From: an uncultured Eubacteriales bacterium
GTDB lineage: Bacteria > Bacillota > Clostridia > Christensenellales > Aristaeellaceae
Direction of reading: 5' to 3'
Length of the DNA: 64,000 bases
NCBI GenBank assembly: GCA_900315315.1
Contig: OMYT01000006.1
Span: 1-64,000, forward strand
Under the pieces are notes generated by a model. That model was not told the origin of the DNA, did no database searches, and saw only the letters and a program-made list of their open reading frames with translations. Position numbers and translations under genes: made by a program. Within the stretch, counting starts at the first letter, position 1. Each line of letters opens with the position of its first letter. Below, one piece after another: positions 35,193 through 44,295 of the stretch.

Positions 35193-37604
35193 TCAGTCGT
35201 CAAAGGCTTCCATTTCTTCCGCGCCTTCCGCACCTTCTTCGGTCGTCTCCTCGGGCACGGTCTCATAGGACTCGAGAGCGAAGTAGGCGGGCAGGATTGC
35301 CTGGGACCAGGTCACCTGACCGGTGATGTAGTAGTTCTGCAGGTACTGGTTGAAGAAATCGAAATAGATGTTGGAATAGATCGGGATGGTGGGCAGCACT
35401 TCGTTGTAGCGCTCCTGGAATGCAACCCACTTCGAGACGTATTCGAAGATGTCGCCGGGCTCGGTCCGCCGCATGTTCACGGCATCGTTCCAGAGCAGTT
35501 CATCGTCGGAATAGGTGTTGTTCCAGATCTGGTGATTCTTGGTCTTGTCCGTCGAATAGGTGATGGACGGGTCCACGATGACATGGAAGTTGGTGGCCAG
35601 GTAGATCATGTCGGTGGTACGTTCCGTCTCACGGTAGTACGCCTTGAGCAACTCCGTCATGGGGGCGGGCACGAGTTCCAGTTTGATACCGACCCGGGCC
35701 AGGTTGTCGATGAAGTTCTTTGTCCAGTCACGGCCTTCGACCGCAATCTCGTCCTTGCCGGCTTCCATCATGATCTCAGCCATGTGGTTGCCTTCAGGAT
35801 AGAGCATCTTCAGGTCCATCGGCAGGAAGGTGCCGTCTTCCATCTTCTTGCAGCGGACATCGTCCTTGCCGGCGTGATAGGCGCCGCCCTCACGGTTGTA
35901 GGTCCAGCCGGCCTTATCCAGCAGGGCGTTGGCCTTGTCCAGATCCACGCTGTAAACCGTCAGCTTGTCCTGCCACTCCTCGGTCAGGGCCTGCCAGGCC
36001 GCGACATACATGTCGTATTCTTCTTGGGTGGTGGCGTAGAGGTTGCGCTTCTTGAGGTATTCCTGGCGTTTCTCTTCCCGGGCTTCCTCTTCCTCGGCGG
36101 TAATCACTTCCGTCACCGGCGGTACCACCTGGTCGATGAAGTTGACGGGATACTCCAGCTGGCCGGTCACCAGCAGGTACTCCCACTGTTCGATTCCGAA
36201 GTAGCCGTCCACGCGGGTGCCGAAGCTGATCTTGCTGTCCACGCCTTCCATGGAATAGCCGCAGTATTCGTTGGTCAGCAGGTCACGATCCATGCAGTAG
36301 GCGATGGCCTGGCGGACTTCCATGTCATGCACGGTGGGCCAGTCGTAGGTGAAGGTCAGGAAGGACAGGCCGATCCGGGGATAGTTCTGGAACTGGATGC
36401 CGGCTTCCTTCGCTACGTCGCCCTGCATGCCATCCCGAATGGTGGGACCGTAGGTGACCTTGTTGACCAGATGCAACTCGCCGTCGGCCAGCTTCTGGAT
36501 CATGGTATCGTTGTCTGCCTCCACGAAGCAGATCTTCTCGATGGTGGGCTTGACCAGCCAGATCTCTTTTCCGGAAGCGTCCAGTTTCGGAATGCCTTCC
36601 TCATCCAGCACCTGGATGTAACGGACGGGGCCGGAATAATCCGGGCCGGGTAGGTTGTTGTGATACCAGGCGCCCTTGAAATAGGGGTTGATCTCGAAAT
36701 GGCCTTCGCCGGTTTCCTTATCCCAGGATTTCATGGTATAGGGGCCGGAAACGACTGACGGATGTGAATTGTATCCGGTTTCCGGATCCAGGATCGTCTT
36801 GCGCAGCAGATCCACGGTGAACCGTTCGGTCTTGTCGTTCGGGTCCTCGTTGCCGATATACACGCCGAAGCCTTCGTCATACACCTTGCATCCGGGCGCG
36901 ATCACGCTGATAGGATACGGAACGGTCATCAGCAGACCGGTCTCGAAGAAATAAGGCAGGAAGTCGGCGTCCAGCGTGATGACCAGTTCAAAGTCATTGC
37001 GGACTTCCACACCGCTCAGGGACAGCACGTCCCCTTCCGGGCTCAGGTCCAGCGGTTCACCCGCGACAACCTTTTTCCGTGTCTTGATATAGTCATCGTA
37101 ACCGAGCAGATGCTCCGCGCGGTAAATCTTACCGCCGATAGACGGATCTTCGATCTCGGGGCTCATCATCAGGAGGAGGGAGAACGCATAGTCCCAGGCC
37201 GTGATCTGCGTGCCGTCAGAATAGTACAGGTCGTCCGCGATGAGCATATCGTAGCTCTTATTGCCCACTTCATCGACGGTAACCTGATACTGGGTGACCA
37301 CGCTGGGATCCATGACGTAGGTGCCCTGGTTCTGGTCCCAGTTCACCAGGTTGTAGCCATGGATCAGGGCGCGAACGTCGATATCCGCCGTATCATTGCC
37401 GAACAGTTCGGTAAAGAAATCGCCCTTGGTGATCGTGGGATGGCCGACGATCAGCTCCTCCGGGAATTCAACATCCTCCGCCGGGGCTTCGGTCGCCTCG
37501 GGTTCGTCATCAAAGGTTTCCGCTTCTTCCGCCAGGGAAAGGGCAGAAGCCGTGAGGAGCATTAAAGCGAGCAGGAGACTGAGGATTTTCTGCAGCTTGT
37601 TCAC
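35193..37604 (-). CDS. Extracellular oligopeptide-binding protein (SBP family 5)
   Basis: 803 residues, longer than the usual 520-600. A signal peptide (MNKLQKILSLLLALMLLTASALSLAEE) is followed by an acidic linker and a solute-binding family 5 fold (PSVVTQYQVTVDEVGNKSY, YDMLIADDLYYSDGTQITAWDYAFSL split over strands, VSGPYTMKSWD, VRQAIAYCMDRDLL, FIDNLARVGIKLEL). Family members deliver peptides to Opp/Dpp importers. No lipobox cysteine is present, although a Gram-positive binding protein normally needs one. The tail is Glu-rich. No permease or ATPase genes adjoin. It starts 21 bases after the CnaB gene and is probably co-transcribed with it. Confidence 0.9.
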   Translation of the reverse strand: MNKLQKILSLLLALMLLTASALSLAEEAETFDDEPEATEAPAEDVEFPEELIVGHPTITKGDFFTELFGNDTADIDVRALIHGYNLVNWDQNQGTYVMDPSVVTQYQVTVDEVGNKSYDMLIADDLYYSDGTQITAWDYAFSLLLMMSPEIEDPSIGGKIYRAEHLLGYDDYIKTRKKVVAGEPLDLSPEGDVLSLSGVEVRNDFELVITLDADFLPYFFETGLLMTVPYPISVIAPGCKVYDEGFGVYIGNEDPNDKTERFTVDLLRKTILDPETGYNSHPSVVSGPYTMKSWDKETGEGHFEINPYFKGAWYHNNLPGPDYSGPVRYIQVLDEEGIPKLDASGKEIWLVKPTIEKICFVEADNDTMIQKLADGELHLVNKVTYGPTIRDGMQGDVAKEAGIQFQNYPRIGLSFLTFTYDWPTVHDMEVRQAIAYCMDRDLLTNEYCGYSMEGVDSKISFGTRVDGYFGIEQWEYLLVTGQLEYPVNFIDQVVPPVTEVITAEEEEAREEKRQEYLKKRNLYATTQEEYDMYVAAWQALTEEWQDKLTVYSVDLDKANALLDKAGWTYNREGGAYHAGKDDVRCKKMEDGTFLPMDLKMLYPEGNHMAEIMMEAGKDEIAVEGRDWTKNFIDNLARVGIKLELVPAPMTELLKAYYRETERTTDMIYLATNFHVIVDPSITYSTDKTKNHQIWNNTYSDDELLWNDAVNMRRTEPGDIFEYVSKWVAFQERYNEVLPTIPIYSNIYFDFFNQYLQNYYITGQVTWSQAILPAYFALESYETVPEETTEEGAEGAEEMEAFDD

Positions 37605-37625
37605 GATGATCAGATCCTTCCTATA

Positions 37626-39587
37626 TTAATCAAAGCAGTCGCCCACGTGGTTGATGACAATCTCAACCCCCAGAGGCGTATCATAGTCTTCAAAAATATA
37701 CGTGGCCTGTCCGGGAGTCTTCGGCTTCTTGCCCTGGGTCGGATTCTCGGGGCGTGTCCAGACAGAGTTGGTGAAGGTCATATGGTTGCCGCGCTGCTCT
37801 ACGTAATCAAGCGTATAGCCGAGCACCTGCTGTTCTTTCCAGGCATAGACAGCCTTCTGGCCGTTCACAATGGTGGGCAGATGGTTGACCGTCGCGGTCC
37901 AGCCGTTTGCCTCGCCGAGCAGGACAACAGCAGCGGGTTCCTCCGTTACACCGTTGTACAGGATCATTGCGACTTCGACAGGTCTCGTTCCCTGCGAGTT
38001 GTTTGTGTCGTTCCAGACCTTGGAAACGGATGCGCTTACCTCTGCGGGGCTATAGTTGTTCACAATGTTGTATCCGTTGACCTCCTGCGAGTACATCGGG
38101 ATTTCATCTTCCCGTACGGCATATTTGATCTCGGTCTTGTGATCTTCCTGATAGCGGGGTTTGTCCATAAAGGTATACGACCAGACTTCCGCGGCGGTCA
38201 GCACATGGCTGTCCACTTCAACGCCGTCGGCAAACAGCCGGACGGTAATGCTTTCGGGACGGTTCCCGTCCGCATTATAGTTGTCGTTCCAGCTCTTGGT
38301 CACCGGGATGTTCACATATTCGGCGTCCGGTTCCGGTGTCGGGGCCGGCGTGTACTGGTTGAAGAGTTTTGCGGTGGCCGTGCCATTGGGAGCGACATTC
38401 AGGGTCATCCCGGTGACGCTCTCGCTGGTCAGGGTATAATACTTGACCAGGGTTTCGGCATTGCGCTCGATCACGGTATAGACGCCGGGAACGAGATCCT
38501 GCAGTTCATACTTGCCGTCTGTGAACTCGGCATAGGTAACTGTCTTTTGGAGATCCGGCCCCATGATCTCGAAGCTCAGGTTCCCGATATTCGCCGCGGG
38601 ATCGTAATCCTCCTCGGCTTCATAGCTTTCCGGAAGTTTCCATGTATATTTGAATTCAAGGGAAGCGGTTTCATCGGGCCTGACATACACGGCATCCGAA
38701 ACCTTGCAGTTTTCGGTGTCCATGATATAACCTTCGATCAGCAGATCCGCATTGTTGTTGCGAACCAGATAGGCGCCGGGGAGTACGTCGCCGAAATCAT
38801 AGGTGCCGTTGGCCAGCTGGCTGTAAGACATTGTCACGTTATGAACGGCCGGATCCGGGCCGTCAAGAATCAGCCTCAGCTTGCTGATGTCCGCGCCTTC
38901 CGGAACGCCTTGCAAGGACGTCTTCAGGTTCAGCCTGCCGGTCAGCAGGGTATTCGTCACCTTCAGTTCGTTCACATCCGACACATAACCGGCGGGCTGC
39001 TGCATCTGCGAGACGGTATACTTGATCTTGGTCCCGGTGTCATCGTTCGCGGGAAGGTCTTCCCAGGTCGCTTTCCAGGCGGGGGCTTTAACCGTCTTCG
39101 GTTCGCCATAAGGCTTGTCGTTCGCCAGCAGTGCCAGTTGAAGCGATTCGGGCCGTACGCCTTTGGCGTTGTTTGCGTCCTCCCAAACAACGGAAGCACT
39201 CGCGGAGGTGGTTGCCACGGTCTTCTTCCGTACCGTCAGGACCGTCGCGGTTTTGACCCCGTTATTGCCTTGGTTATCGGCTATCGGGGTCATCTGGATC
39301 GTATAACCATCCGGCGTAACGAAGGACCAGTCTCCCAACGTTCCTTCGGCAACCAAAGTTTCAGCAGTCCAGTTGTTTGCCTTGTTCAGTGTGGCACTGA
39401 ACCCGGTGGCACTGTACGTCACTGCGATCTCGGGACGGTCGTCATCCGGACTGCTCCCGTCTTCCCATTGCACTGCAATGATGCGGGGCTCCGTCTGCTG
39501 CTCCGCCAGGGCGGCAGTGGTTACACAGCCGAACGCCAGGGCCAGGATGCACAGCAGGGACAGGATTTGCTGTAACCGTTTTTTCAT
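37626..39587 (-). CDS. CnaB-repeat surface protein with conserved C-terminal tail
   Basis: 653 residues from the MKKRLQQ signal peptide (ending TTAALAEQQ); the longer frame to 39680 is rejected because GGGGAGAATC lies just before ATG 39587. Repeated CnaB-type units carry VVWEDANNAKGVRPESLQL, VTKSWNDNYNADGNRPESI and VSKVWNDTNNSQGTRPVEV, with two SpaA-like middle domains (LRLILDGPD, LSFEIMGPD). It ends in TPLGVEIVINHVGDCFD, the same tail as the 24802 protein, with no LPXTG. The role is presumably a stalk-like surface adhesin stabilised by isopeptide bonds. The peptide-binding protein gene follows after 21 bases. Confidence 0.88.
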   Translation of the reverse strand: MKKRLQQILSLLCILALAFGCVTTAALAEQQTEPRIIAVQWEDGSSPDDDRPEIAVTYSATGFSATLNKANNWTAETLVAEGTLGDWSFVTPDGYTIQMTPIADNQGNNGVKTATVLTVRKKTVATTSASASVVWEDANNAKGVRPESLQLALLANDKPYGEPKTVKAPAWKATWEDLPANDDTGTKIKYTVSQMQQPAGYVSDVNELKVTNTLLTGRLNLKTSLQGVPEGADISKLRLILDGPDPAVHNVTMSYSQLANGTYDFGDVLPGAYLVRNNNADLLIEGYIMDTENCKVSDAVYVRPDETASLEFKYTWKLPESYEAEEDYDPAANIGNLSFEIMGPDLQKTVTYAEFTDGKYELQDLVPGVYTVIERNAETLVKYYTLTSESVTGMTLNVAPNGTATAKLFNQYTPAPTPEPDAEYVNIPVTKSWNDNYNADGNRPESITVRLFADGVEVDSHVLTAAEVWSYTFMDKPRYQEDHKTEIKYAVREDEIPMYSQEVNGYNIVNNYSPAEVSASVSKVWNDTNNSQGTRPVEVAMILYNGVTEEPAAVVLLGEANGWTATVNHLPTIVNGQKAVYAWKEQQVLGYTLDYVEQRGNHMTFTNSVWTRPENPTQGKKPKTPGQATYIFEDYDTPLGVEIVINHVGDCFD

Positions 39588-39862
39588 CGTGATTCTCCCC
39601 TCCGGTTTTGCTTGGGTTTCCGCTTCCTTTTTAACGATAACAAACCATACCCGTCTGCCGAACGAAATTCGGCTTTCCACGGGTATATTTTCACAGATTT
39701 GATTATAGAAGGAAAAGAAGTAAAAAGCAAGTTTGATACAATGTGTTCCCGGTCATTTTGGCCGGATTGCAACCGGATAGTACCGAATTTGTCTGAACTT
39801 TTCCAAAATTGTTTTTTTATTGTTTTTTGGGCTGTTCGTTTTCGGTAACGATTCCAATAAAA

Positions 39863-40903
39863 TCAAGGGTTTCCGGCATTTCCGTCTCGGACTCCCGGAT
39901 CGGTTTCCGCCTGATCCGGTTCGGTTTCTTCCTTCCAGCGGCGTTTTTCGCTCTCCCAGGTGCGTGCGGAGATGATATACCGGGGGCGGCGCTTGGTTTC
40001 CAGGTAGGTCTTTCCGATATACTGCCCGATGATCCCGAGGCTGATCAGCTGAATACCGCCGAGCAGGCAGATGATACACACGGTGGAGGTCCAGCCGGCC
40101 ACGGTCTTTCCGAGAATGGATTCAATGACAGCCCAGACCATCAGGATCAGGCCAATCACGCTGAAGCCCACGCCGAAGCCCGTGATGATCGTTATCGGCT
40201 TGACGGAAAGGCTCGTGATCCCGTTGAATGCCAGCGCCAGCATCTTTCGCAGCGGATAATGGCTCTTCCCCGCCAGCCGCTCCGCCCGTTCATAGCTGAC
40301 GGTCGCGCTCGGGAATCCCACCAGCGGCACGAGGCCGCGCAGGAAAATATTCACTTCCTCAAAGTCCGCAAAATGATCCAGCACTTTCGCGGAGATCAGC
40401 CGGTAGTCCGCGTGGTTGAAAACCACTTCAGCCCCCAGCATATTCATCAGCTTATAGAATCCCTCCGCCGTTGACCGCTTGAAGAAGGAATCCTTGTCCC
40501 GTTTCGAACGGACGCCGTAAACGACCTCCGCGCCTTTCAGGTATTCATCCACCATCGCGTCCATGGCATTGATATCGTCCTGCCCGTCGCAATCGATGGA
40601 AATCGTGATATCGCAGTGGTCCTTTGCCTCCATAAGGCCGGCCAGCACCGCGTTCTGATGGCCCCGGTTCCGGCTCTGGCAGATGCCGAGATAATGCTCA
40701 TCCGAAGCCGCCAGGCCGAGGATAATCTCCCAGGTGCTGTCCGTCGATCCGTCATTGACAAACAGGATCCGGCTGTTCCCGCTGATCTTCCCCTCCTCCG
40801 TCAGCTGCCGAAGTTTCTGCAGAAACATCGGCGCGGTCAGGGGCAGAACCTGCTCCTCATTGTAGCAGGGAATCACGATCCACAGAATCGGTCTGGCACT
40901 CAT
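39863..40903 (-). CDS. Family 2 glycosyltransferase (DPM1/GtrB type)
   Basis: 346 residues. A GT-A domain (WIVIPCYNEEQVLPL, ILFVNDGSTDSTW, ISIDCDGQDDINAMD with the metal-binding DxD-like site, YGVRSKRDKDSFFKR) precedes two membrane segments (about 235-300). Homologs move a sugar from a nucleotide donor to polyprenyl phosphate on the inner face, for decoration of wall polymers or lipids. The ATG at 40903 is chosen for homology start and an AAAGGGA site; the frame upstream is unlike the family. It is divergent from the potassium-uptake genes. The sugar is unknown. Confidence 0.9.
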   Translation of the reverse strand: MSARPILWIVIPCYNEEQVLPLTAPMFLQKLRQLTEEGKISGNSRILFVNDGSTDSTWEIILGLAASDEHYLGICQSRNRGHQNAVLAGLMEAKDHCDITISIDCDGQDDINAMDAMVDEYLKGAEVVYGVRSKRDKDSFFKRSTAEGFYKLMNMLGAEVVFNHADYRLISAKVLDHFADFEEVNIFLRGLVPLVGFPSATVSYERAERLAGKSHYPLRKMLALAFNGITSLSVKPITIITGFGVGFSVIGLILMVWAVIESILGKTVAGWTSTVCIICLLGGIQLISLGIIGQYIGKTYLETKRRPRYIISARTWESEKRRWKEETEPDQAETDPGVRDGNAGNP

Positions 40904-41041
40904 TTCAAATCCCTTTCCCGGGGGCTTTCCGCACGGAAGCATACGCAGTATTGCCTTTGCGGCCCCTTTCAGATAAACTAGGACAGAATATAATTGTAGT
41001 TTTTAACCCATGGCAAGTCAAGCCGAAGCAAAAATCGCTTG

Positions 41042-41071
41042 TTGCCACCGGCACCGTATGAGGTGTATACT
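41042..41071 (+). promoter_or_regulatory. Promoter of the potassium-uptake operon
   Basis: TTGCCA, an 18-base spacer and TATACT. The start of transcription would be about 20 bases before the AAGAAGGGA ribosome site. Confidence 0.6.
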
Positions 41072-41094
41072 CTACCCCGAAAGAAGGGAACAGC

Positions 41095-42459
41095 ATGAAG
41101 GTAGCCAGGAAGATCTTCAAACCCCGGCGTGTGTACAGCATCGGCCGGATTATGGCCTTTTCCTTCCTGGCGATCATTCTCTGCGGCACGCTGCTGCTGT
41201 GTCTTCCCTTCTCGTCCCGGGACGGTCACTCCGCCGGGCTGATCAAATCCCTTTTCACGGCCACGTCGGCCACCTGCGTCACCGGCCTCGTCCTGGCGGA
41301 CACCTGGACCCAGTGGAGCGCTTTCGGCCAGGCGATCATCCTCGTGATGATCGAGATCGGCGGTCTGGGCTTCATGTCCGCGGCATCCCTGGCCTTTTTC
41401 AGCCTGAAACGCAAGATTCCCATCCAGCAGCAGATGGTGATTGCCGAGGCTATCGGCGCCAGCGACATGAGCGACGTGGTGGCTCATCAGCGCCGCCTGC
41501 TGATCCGTGCTTTCAAAATTGAGGGCATCGGCGCCCTGATCCTGACGGTGCGTTTCCTTTTTGAATACCCCTTCCTTCAGGCGGTGAGGCTGGGAATCTT
41601 CCATGCGGTTTCCGCCTTCTGCAACGCCGGTTTTGATATCCTGGGGTTCAAAGAGCCCGGGGCCAGCCTGCTCGTTTATCAGAATGATCCCGTCATTCTG
41701 CTGACGCTGATAGCACTGATCGTGGTGGGCGGTCTCGGCTTCCTGGTCTGGGACGAACTGCTGCGGGAACACCGGCCGAAGAAATGGAGCGTCTATACGA
41801 GGCTGGTCCTGATCACCACCGGAGCCCTGCTCCTGTTCGGAACAGTCTCCTTCTGTGTGCTGGAATGGGACAATCCCGATACTCTCGGTCCGCTGTCGGT
41901 TCCCGGGAAACTGCTGAACGCGTTCTTCCAGTCCGCAACCCTGCGTACCGCCGGCTTCGCCTCCATCGATCAGGGGCAGCTGACCTCCGCCGGCAAGGCC
42001 GTATCGATCATGCTGATGCTCATCGGCGGCTCCTCCGGTTCCACCGCCGGCGGCCTGAAGACCGTAACCTTCGTGGTCCTGCTCCTGTTCCTGTGGAACA
42101 GGATCCGCGGCAAGTATACGGTCAACGTCTTCCACCGGACGATTTCAGACAATCACGTGCTGAATGCCATCACGGTTTTCCTGCTCATGGTGCTGCTCGC
42201 TTTCTTCGGCGCGGCATACATCAGCACCACTTCGCCCATCACCTTCGAGGACAGTCTGTTTGAGACCGTTTCCGCCCTCGGAACGGTCGGGCTGACCGCG
42301 GATGTGACGCCGCACCTGAAGGTGTCTGCACAGCTGATGATTATCGTGTTTATGTACTTCGGCCGCGTCGGTCTTCTGACCATCAGCTTTGGGTTCCTGA
42401 AGAGGAAGCCCGCCGGGGAAAAATACAAGTATGCAAATACCGATCTGCTGATCGGATAA
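41095..42459 (+). CDS. ktrB: Potassium-transporting membrane subunit KtrB/TrkH
   Basis: 454 residues with four M1-P-M2 repeats. The pore loops hold the single conserved glycines: TATSATCVTGLV, AVSAFCNAGFDILGF, SATLRTAGFASIDQG and VSALGTVGLTADV. The length and lack of extra N-terminal helices favour KtrB over E. coli-type TrkH. With the cytosolic subunit encoded 17 bases downstream it forms a K+ uptake channel-transporter. AAGAAGGGA precedes the ATG. Confidence 0.93.
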   Translation: MKVARKIFKPRRVYSIGRIMAFSFLAIILCGTLLLCLPFSSRDGHSAGLIKSLFTATSATCVTGLVLADTWTQWSAFGQAIILVMIEIGGLGFMSAASLAFFSLKRKIPIQQQMVIAEAIGASDMSDVVAHQRRLLIRAFKIEGIGALILTVRFLFEYPFLQAVRLGIFHAVSAFCNAGFDILGFKEPGASLLVYQNDPVILLTLIALIVVGGLGFLVWDELLREHRPKKWSVYTRLVLITTGALLLFGTVSFCVLEWDNPDTLGPLSVPGKLLNAFFQSATLRTAGFASIDQGQLTSAGKAVSIMLMLIGGSSGSTAGGLKTVTFVVLLLFLWNRIRGKYTVNVFHRTISDNHVLNAITVFLLMVLLAFFGAAYISTTSPITFEDSLFETVSALGTVGLTADVTPHLKVSAQLMIIVFMYFGRVGLLTISFGFLKRKPAGEKYKYANTDLLIG

Positions 42460-42475
42460 ACAGGAGGTTCTCCCG

Positions 42476-43117
42476 ATGAAATCCTACATTGTGATCGGCC
42501 TGGGCCGCTTCGGCGCCGAAATAGCCGCCAAGCTCTACGAATGCGGCGAGGAAGTCCTGGCTGTGGACACGGACGAAGGCATCATTGACAAAATCGCCGA
42601 CCGTGTGACAAAGGCCGTTGCCTGCGACGCGCGGGACCGGGATGTGCTGGAGAAGCTCGGCGCAGGGAACTTTGACCGCGCCGTGGTGGCAGTCGGTTCC
42701 GATCTGGCTGCCTCCGCGCTGATCACCATGCACCTGAAGGCCCTGAACGTTCCCTTTATCATGTGCAAAGCCCATGATGACACCTACCGGGAAATCCTTG
42801 AAAAGCTCGGGGCCGACCGGGTTATCATCCCGGAGCGCGAGGTTGCGGACAAGCTGGCGCTCGGCCTGACCCACGCCGGCGTCATGGAGTATATCGAACT
42901 GTCCGAGGAATACGGAATCGTGGAGATGGAGCCCGTCAGCAGCTGGATCGGCAAAAGCATCCAGGAGCTGGAGCTCCGCACCCGCTACGGTGCCAACGTC
43001 ATCGCGATCCGCAAAGGCGAATCGATTCAGATCCCCCCGGATATTCAGGCTCCGATCGCCGCGGACGAAATCATGGTCATGCTCGGAAGTTACGAGATGT
43101 TTGATCGTCTCAAATAA
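42476..43117 (+). CDS. ktrA: Potassium uptake regulatory subunit KtrA (RCK/TrkA)
   Basis: 213 residues: RCK_N Rossmann domain (YIVIGLGRFGAEIAAKLYE, then AVDTDEGIIDKI and VAVGSDLAASALITM) and an RCK_C domain from about 135 (GIVEMEPVSSWIGKSIQEL, ANVIAIRKGESIQIPP). It binds ATP/ADP or NAD(H) and gates KtrB. The length of one RCK pair indicates KtrA rather than double-length TrkA. CAGGAGG precedes the ATG. A hairpin repeat begins at the stop codon. Confidence 0.93.
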   Translation: MKSYIVIGLGRFGAEIAAKLYECGEEVLAVDTDEGIIDKIADRVTKAVACDARDRDVLEKLGAGNFDRAVVAVGSDLAASALITMHLKALNVPFIMCKAHDDTYREILEKLGADRVIIPEREVADKLALGLTHAGVMEYIELSEEYGIVEMEPVSSWIGKSIQELELRTRYGANVIAIRKGESIQIPPDIQAPIAADEIMVMLGSYEMFDRLK

Positions 43118-43118
43118 A

Positions 43119-43151
43119 CCGAAGGGGTTTGGGGGCGATCGGAAAGCCCCC
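43119..43151 (+). repeat. GATCGGAAA hairpin repeat
   Basis: Stem TTGGGGGC / GCCCCCAA, a compensatory variant of the outer pairs. Confidence 0.87.
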
Positions 43152-43159
43152 AATCAAAA

Positions 43160-43198
43160 AATTAAAGGACTGCATCCCATGCAGTCCTCAAATTTTTA
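43160..43198. terminator. Bidirectional terminator between ktrA and the CD1247-like gene
   Basis: AGGACTGCAT pairs with ATGCAGTCCT around CCC, flanked by A- and T-runs. Confidence 0.9.
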
Positions 43199-43675
43199 TT
43201 TCTCAGGTTGTTTTTCTTCTTCCGGTTCGGGCTTACCGTCGGGTTCTTTTTCCGGCTCAGGCTTGCCGTCAAGTCCTTCTTCCGGCAGCTCGGGGAAAAG
43301 CTCCTTGCCGCATCCGGGGCACAGGGCATCCTCGTCGAAATCCACTTCGTCCGGATCAATCTCGATCTTCGCGCCGCAATGCGGACACTCATACTCGATC
43401 ATGCCTTCGAAGTCGTCATCGTCCTCTTTCCTGGCCAGGTTCTCGTTCTCATCGTCATAAAGGTTGGCTTCCAGATCAGCGAGATCCTCGTCAATGGCTT
43501 CCACATAGTCGCTCAGTTCCCCGTGGGATTCCGCGAGGGCTTCAAAGGACTCGCCCACCTCGCCCAGTACGTCGAGGATACCGAGAATCAGCTTATGGGA
43601 ATCCTTTTCCGGGTTCAGCTTCATGCCTTCCGCCAGGCCCTGCAGATAGCTGATGCGGTCCGTCATTCTGCTCAT
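43196..43675 (-). CDS. CD1247-type protein with zinc ribbon
   Basis: 159 residues. The helical start MTDRISYLQGLAEGMKLNPEKDSHKLI is the CD1247 N-terminal domain common in Clostridia. An acidic coiled region follows, then a zinc ribbon (YECPHCGAKIEIDPDEVDFDEDALCPGCGKE, two CxxC) and a disordered tail with repeated PDGKPEPE units. The function is not known. It lies downstream of efp and the M24 peptidase on the same strand (27-base gap to efp), a common Clostridial grouping. GGAGG precedes the start. Confidence 0.88.
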   Translation of the reverse strand: MSRMTDRISYLQGLAEGMKLNPEKDSHKLILGILDVLGEVGESFEALAESHGELSDYVEAIDEDLADLEANLYDDENENLARKEDDDDFEGMIEYECPHCGAKIEIDPDEVDFDEDALCPGCGKELFPELPEEGLDGKPEPEKEPDGKPEPEEEKQPEK

Positions 43676-43702
43676 GCTGTTTCCTCCTGTGCCCGCCGCC
43701 GG

Positions 43703-44260
43703 TCAGGCGCGCTTCAGGTACTCGCCGGAGCGGGTATCGATCTGGATCTTGTCGCCGGTGTTGATGAACAGCGGCACCTGCAGACTGAAGCCGGTCTCCA
43801 GCGTAGCGGGCTTGTAGGTGTTGGAGGCGGTATCGCCGGCGAAACCGGGCTCAGTATCGGTCACTTCCAGCACGACGAAGTTCGGTGCTTCCACGGAGAA
43901 GGCGCTGCCCTTGAAGAAGCGGACGGTCACGTTGGTGCCTTCCTTCACGAAGGGGATGGCATCCTCCACCTGGTCCTTACTCAGCGGCAGCTGCTCATAG
44001 CTTTCCGTGTCCATGAAGTAGTACAGATCGCCGTCGTTGTAGACGTACTGCATTTCCTTGGTCTCGATAATGGCCTTGGGCATTTTGTCCGTGGGGTTGA
44101 AGCTGCGTTCAACCACGGCGCCGGTCATCACGTTCTTGATCTTCGTGCGGACGAAAGCCGCGCCCTTGCCGGGTTTCACATGCTGGAAATCAACAATGTT
44201 CCAGACGCCCCCGTCCCACTCAATGGTAATGCCCTTCTTGAAATCGCCAGCGGTAATCAT
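43703..44260 (-). CDS. efp: Elongation factor P
   Basis: 185 residues, three beta-barrel domains. Lys32 in the loop [10 protein letters not shown] is the residue modified in many bacteria. [11 protein letters not shown] is the conserved C-terminal signature region. EF-P relieves ribosomes stalled at consecutive prolines. Polyproline clients exist in this window, for example the PPPKPEG repeats of the histidine kinase at 60354. CGGAGG precedes the ATG. It forms the usual pair with the upstream M24 peptidase gene (35 bases). Confidence 0.96.
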   Translation of the reverse strand: MITAGDFKKGITIEWDGGVWNIVDFQHVKPGKGAAFVRTKIKNVMTGAVVERSFNPTDKMPKAIIETKEMQYVYNDGDLYYFMDTESYEQLPLSKDQVEDAIPFVKEGTNVTVRFFKGSAFSVEAPNFVVLEVTDTEPGFAGDTASNTYKPATLETGFSLQVPLFINTGDKIQIDTRSGEYLKRA

Positions 44261-44295
44261 GGTTCATTCCTCCGTTCGTTCTTTCTGGATATATA

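Noticed and set aside
36110-36125. GGCGGTACCACCTG as a T-box core
   Set aside because: It lies inside the coding sequence of the peptide-binding protein and has no supporting structure.
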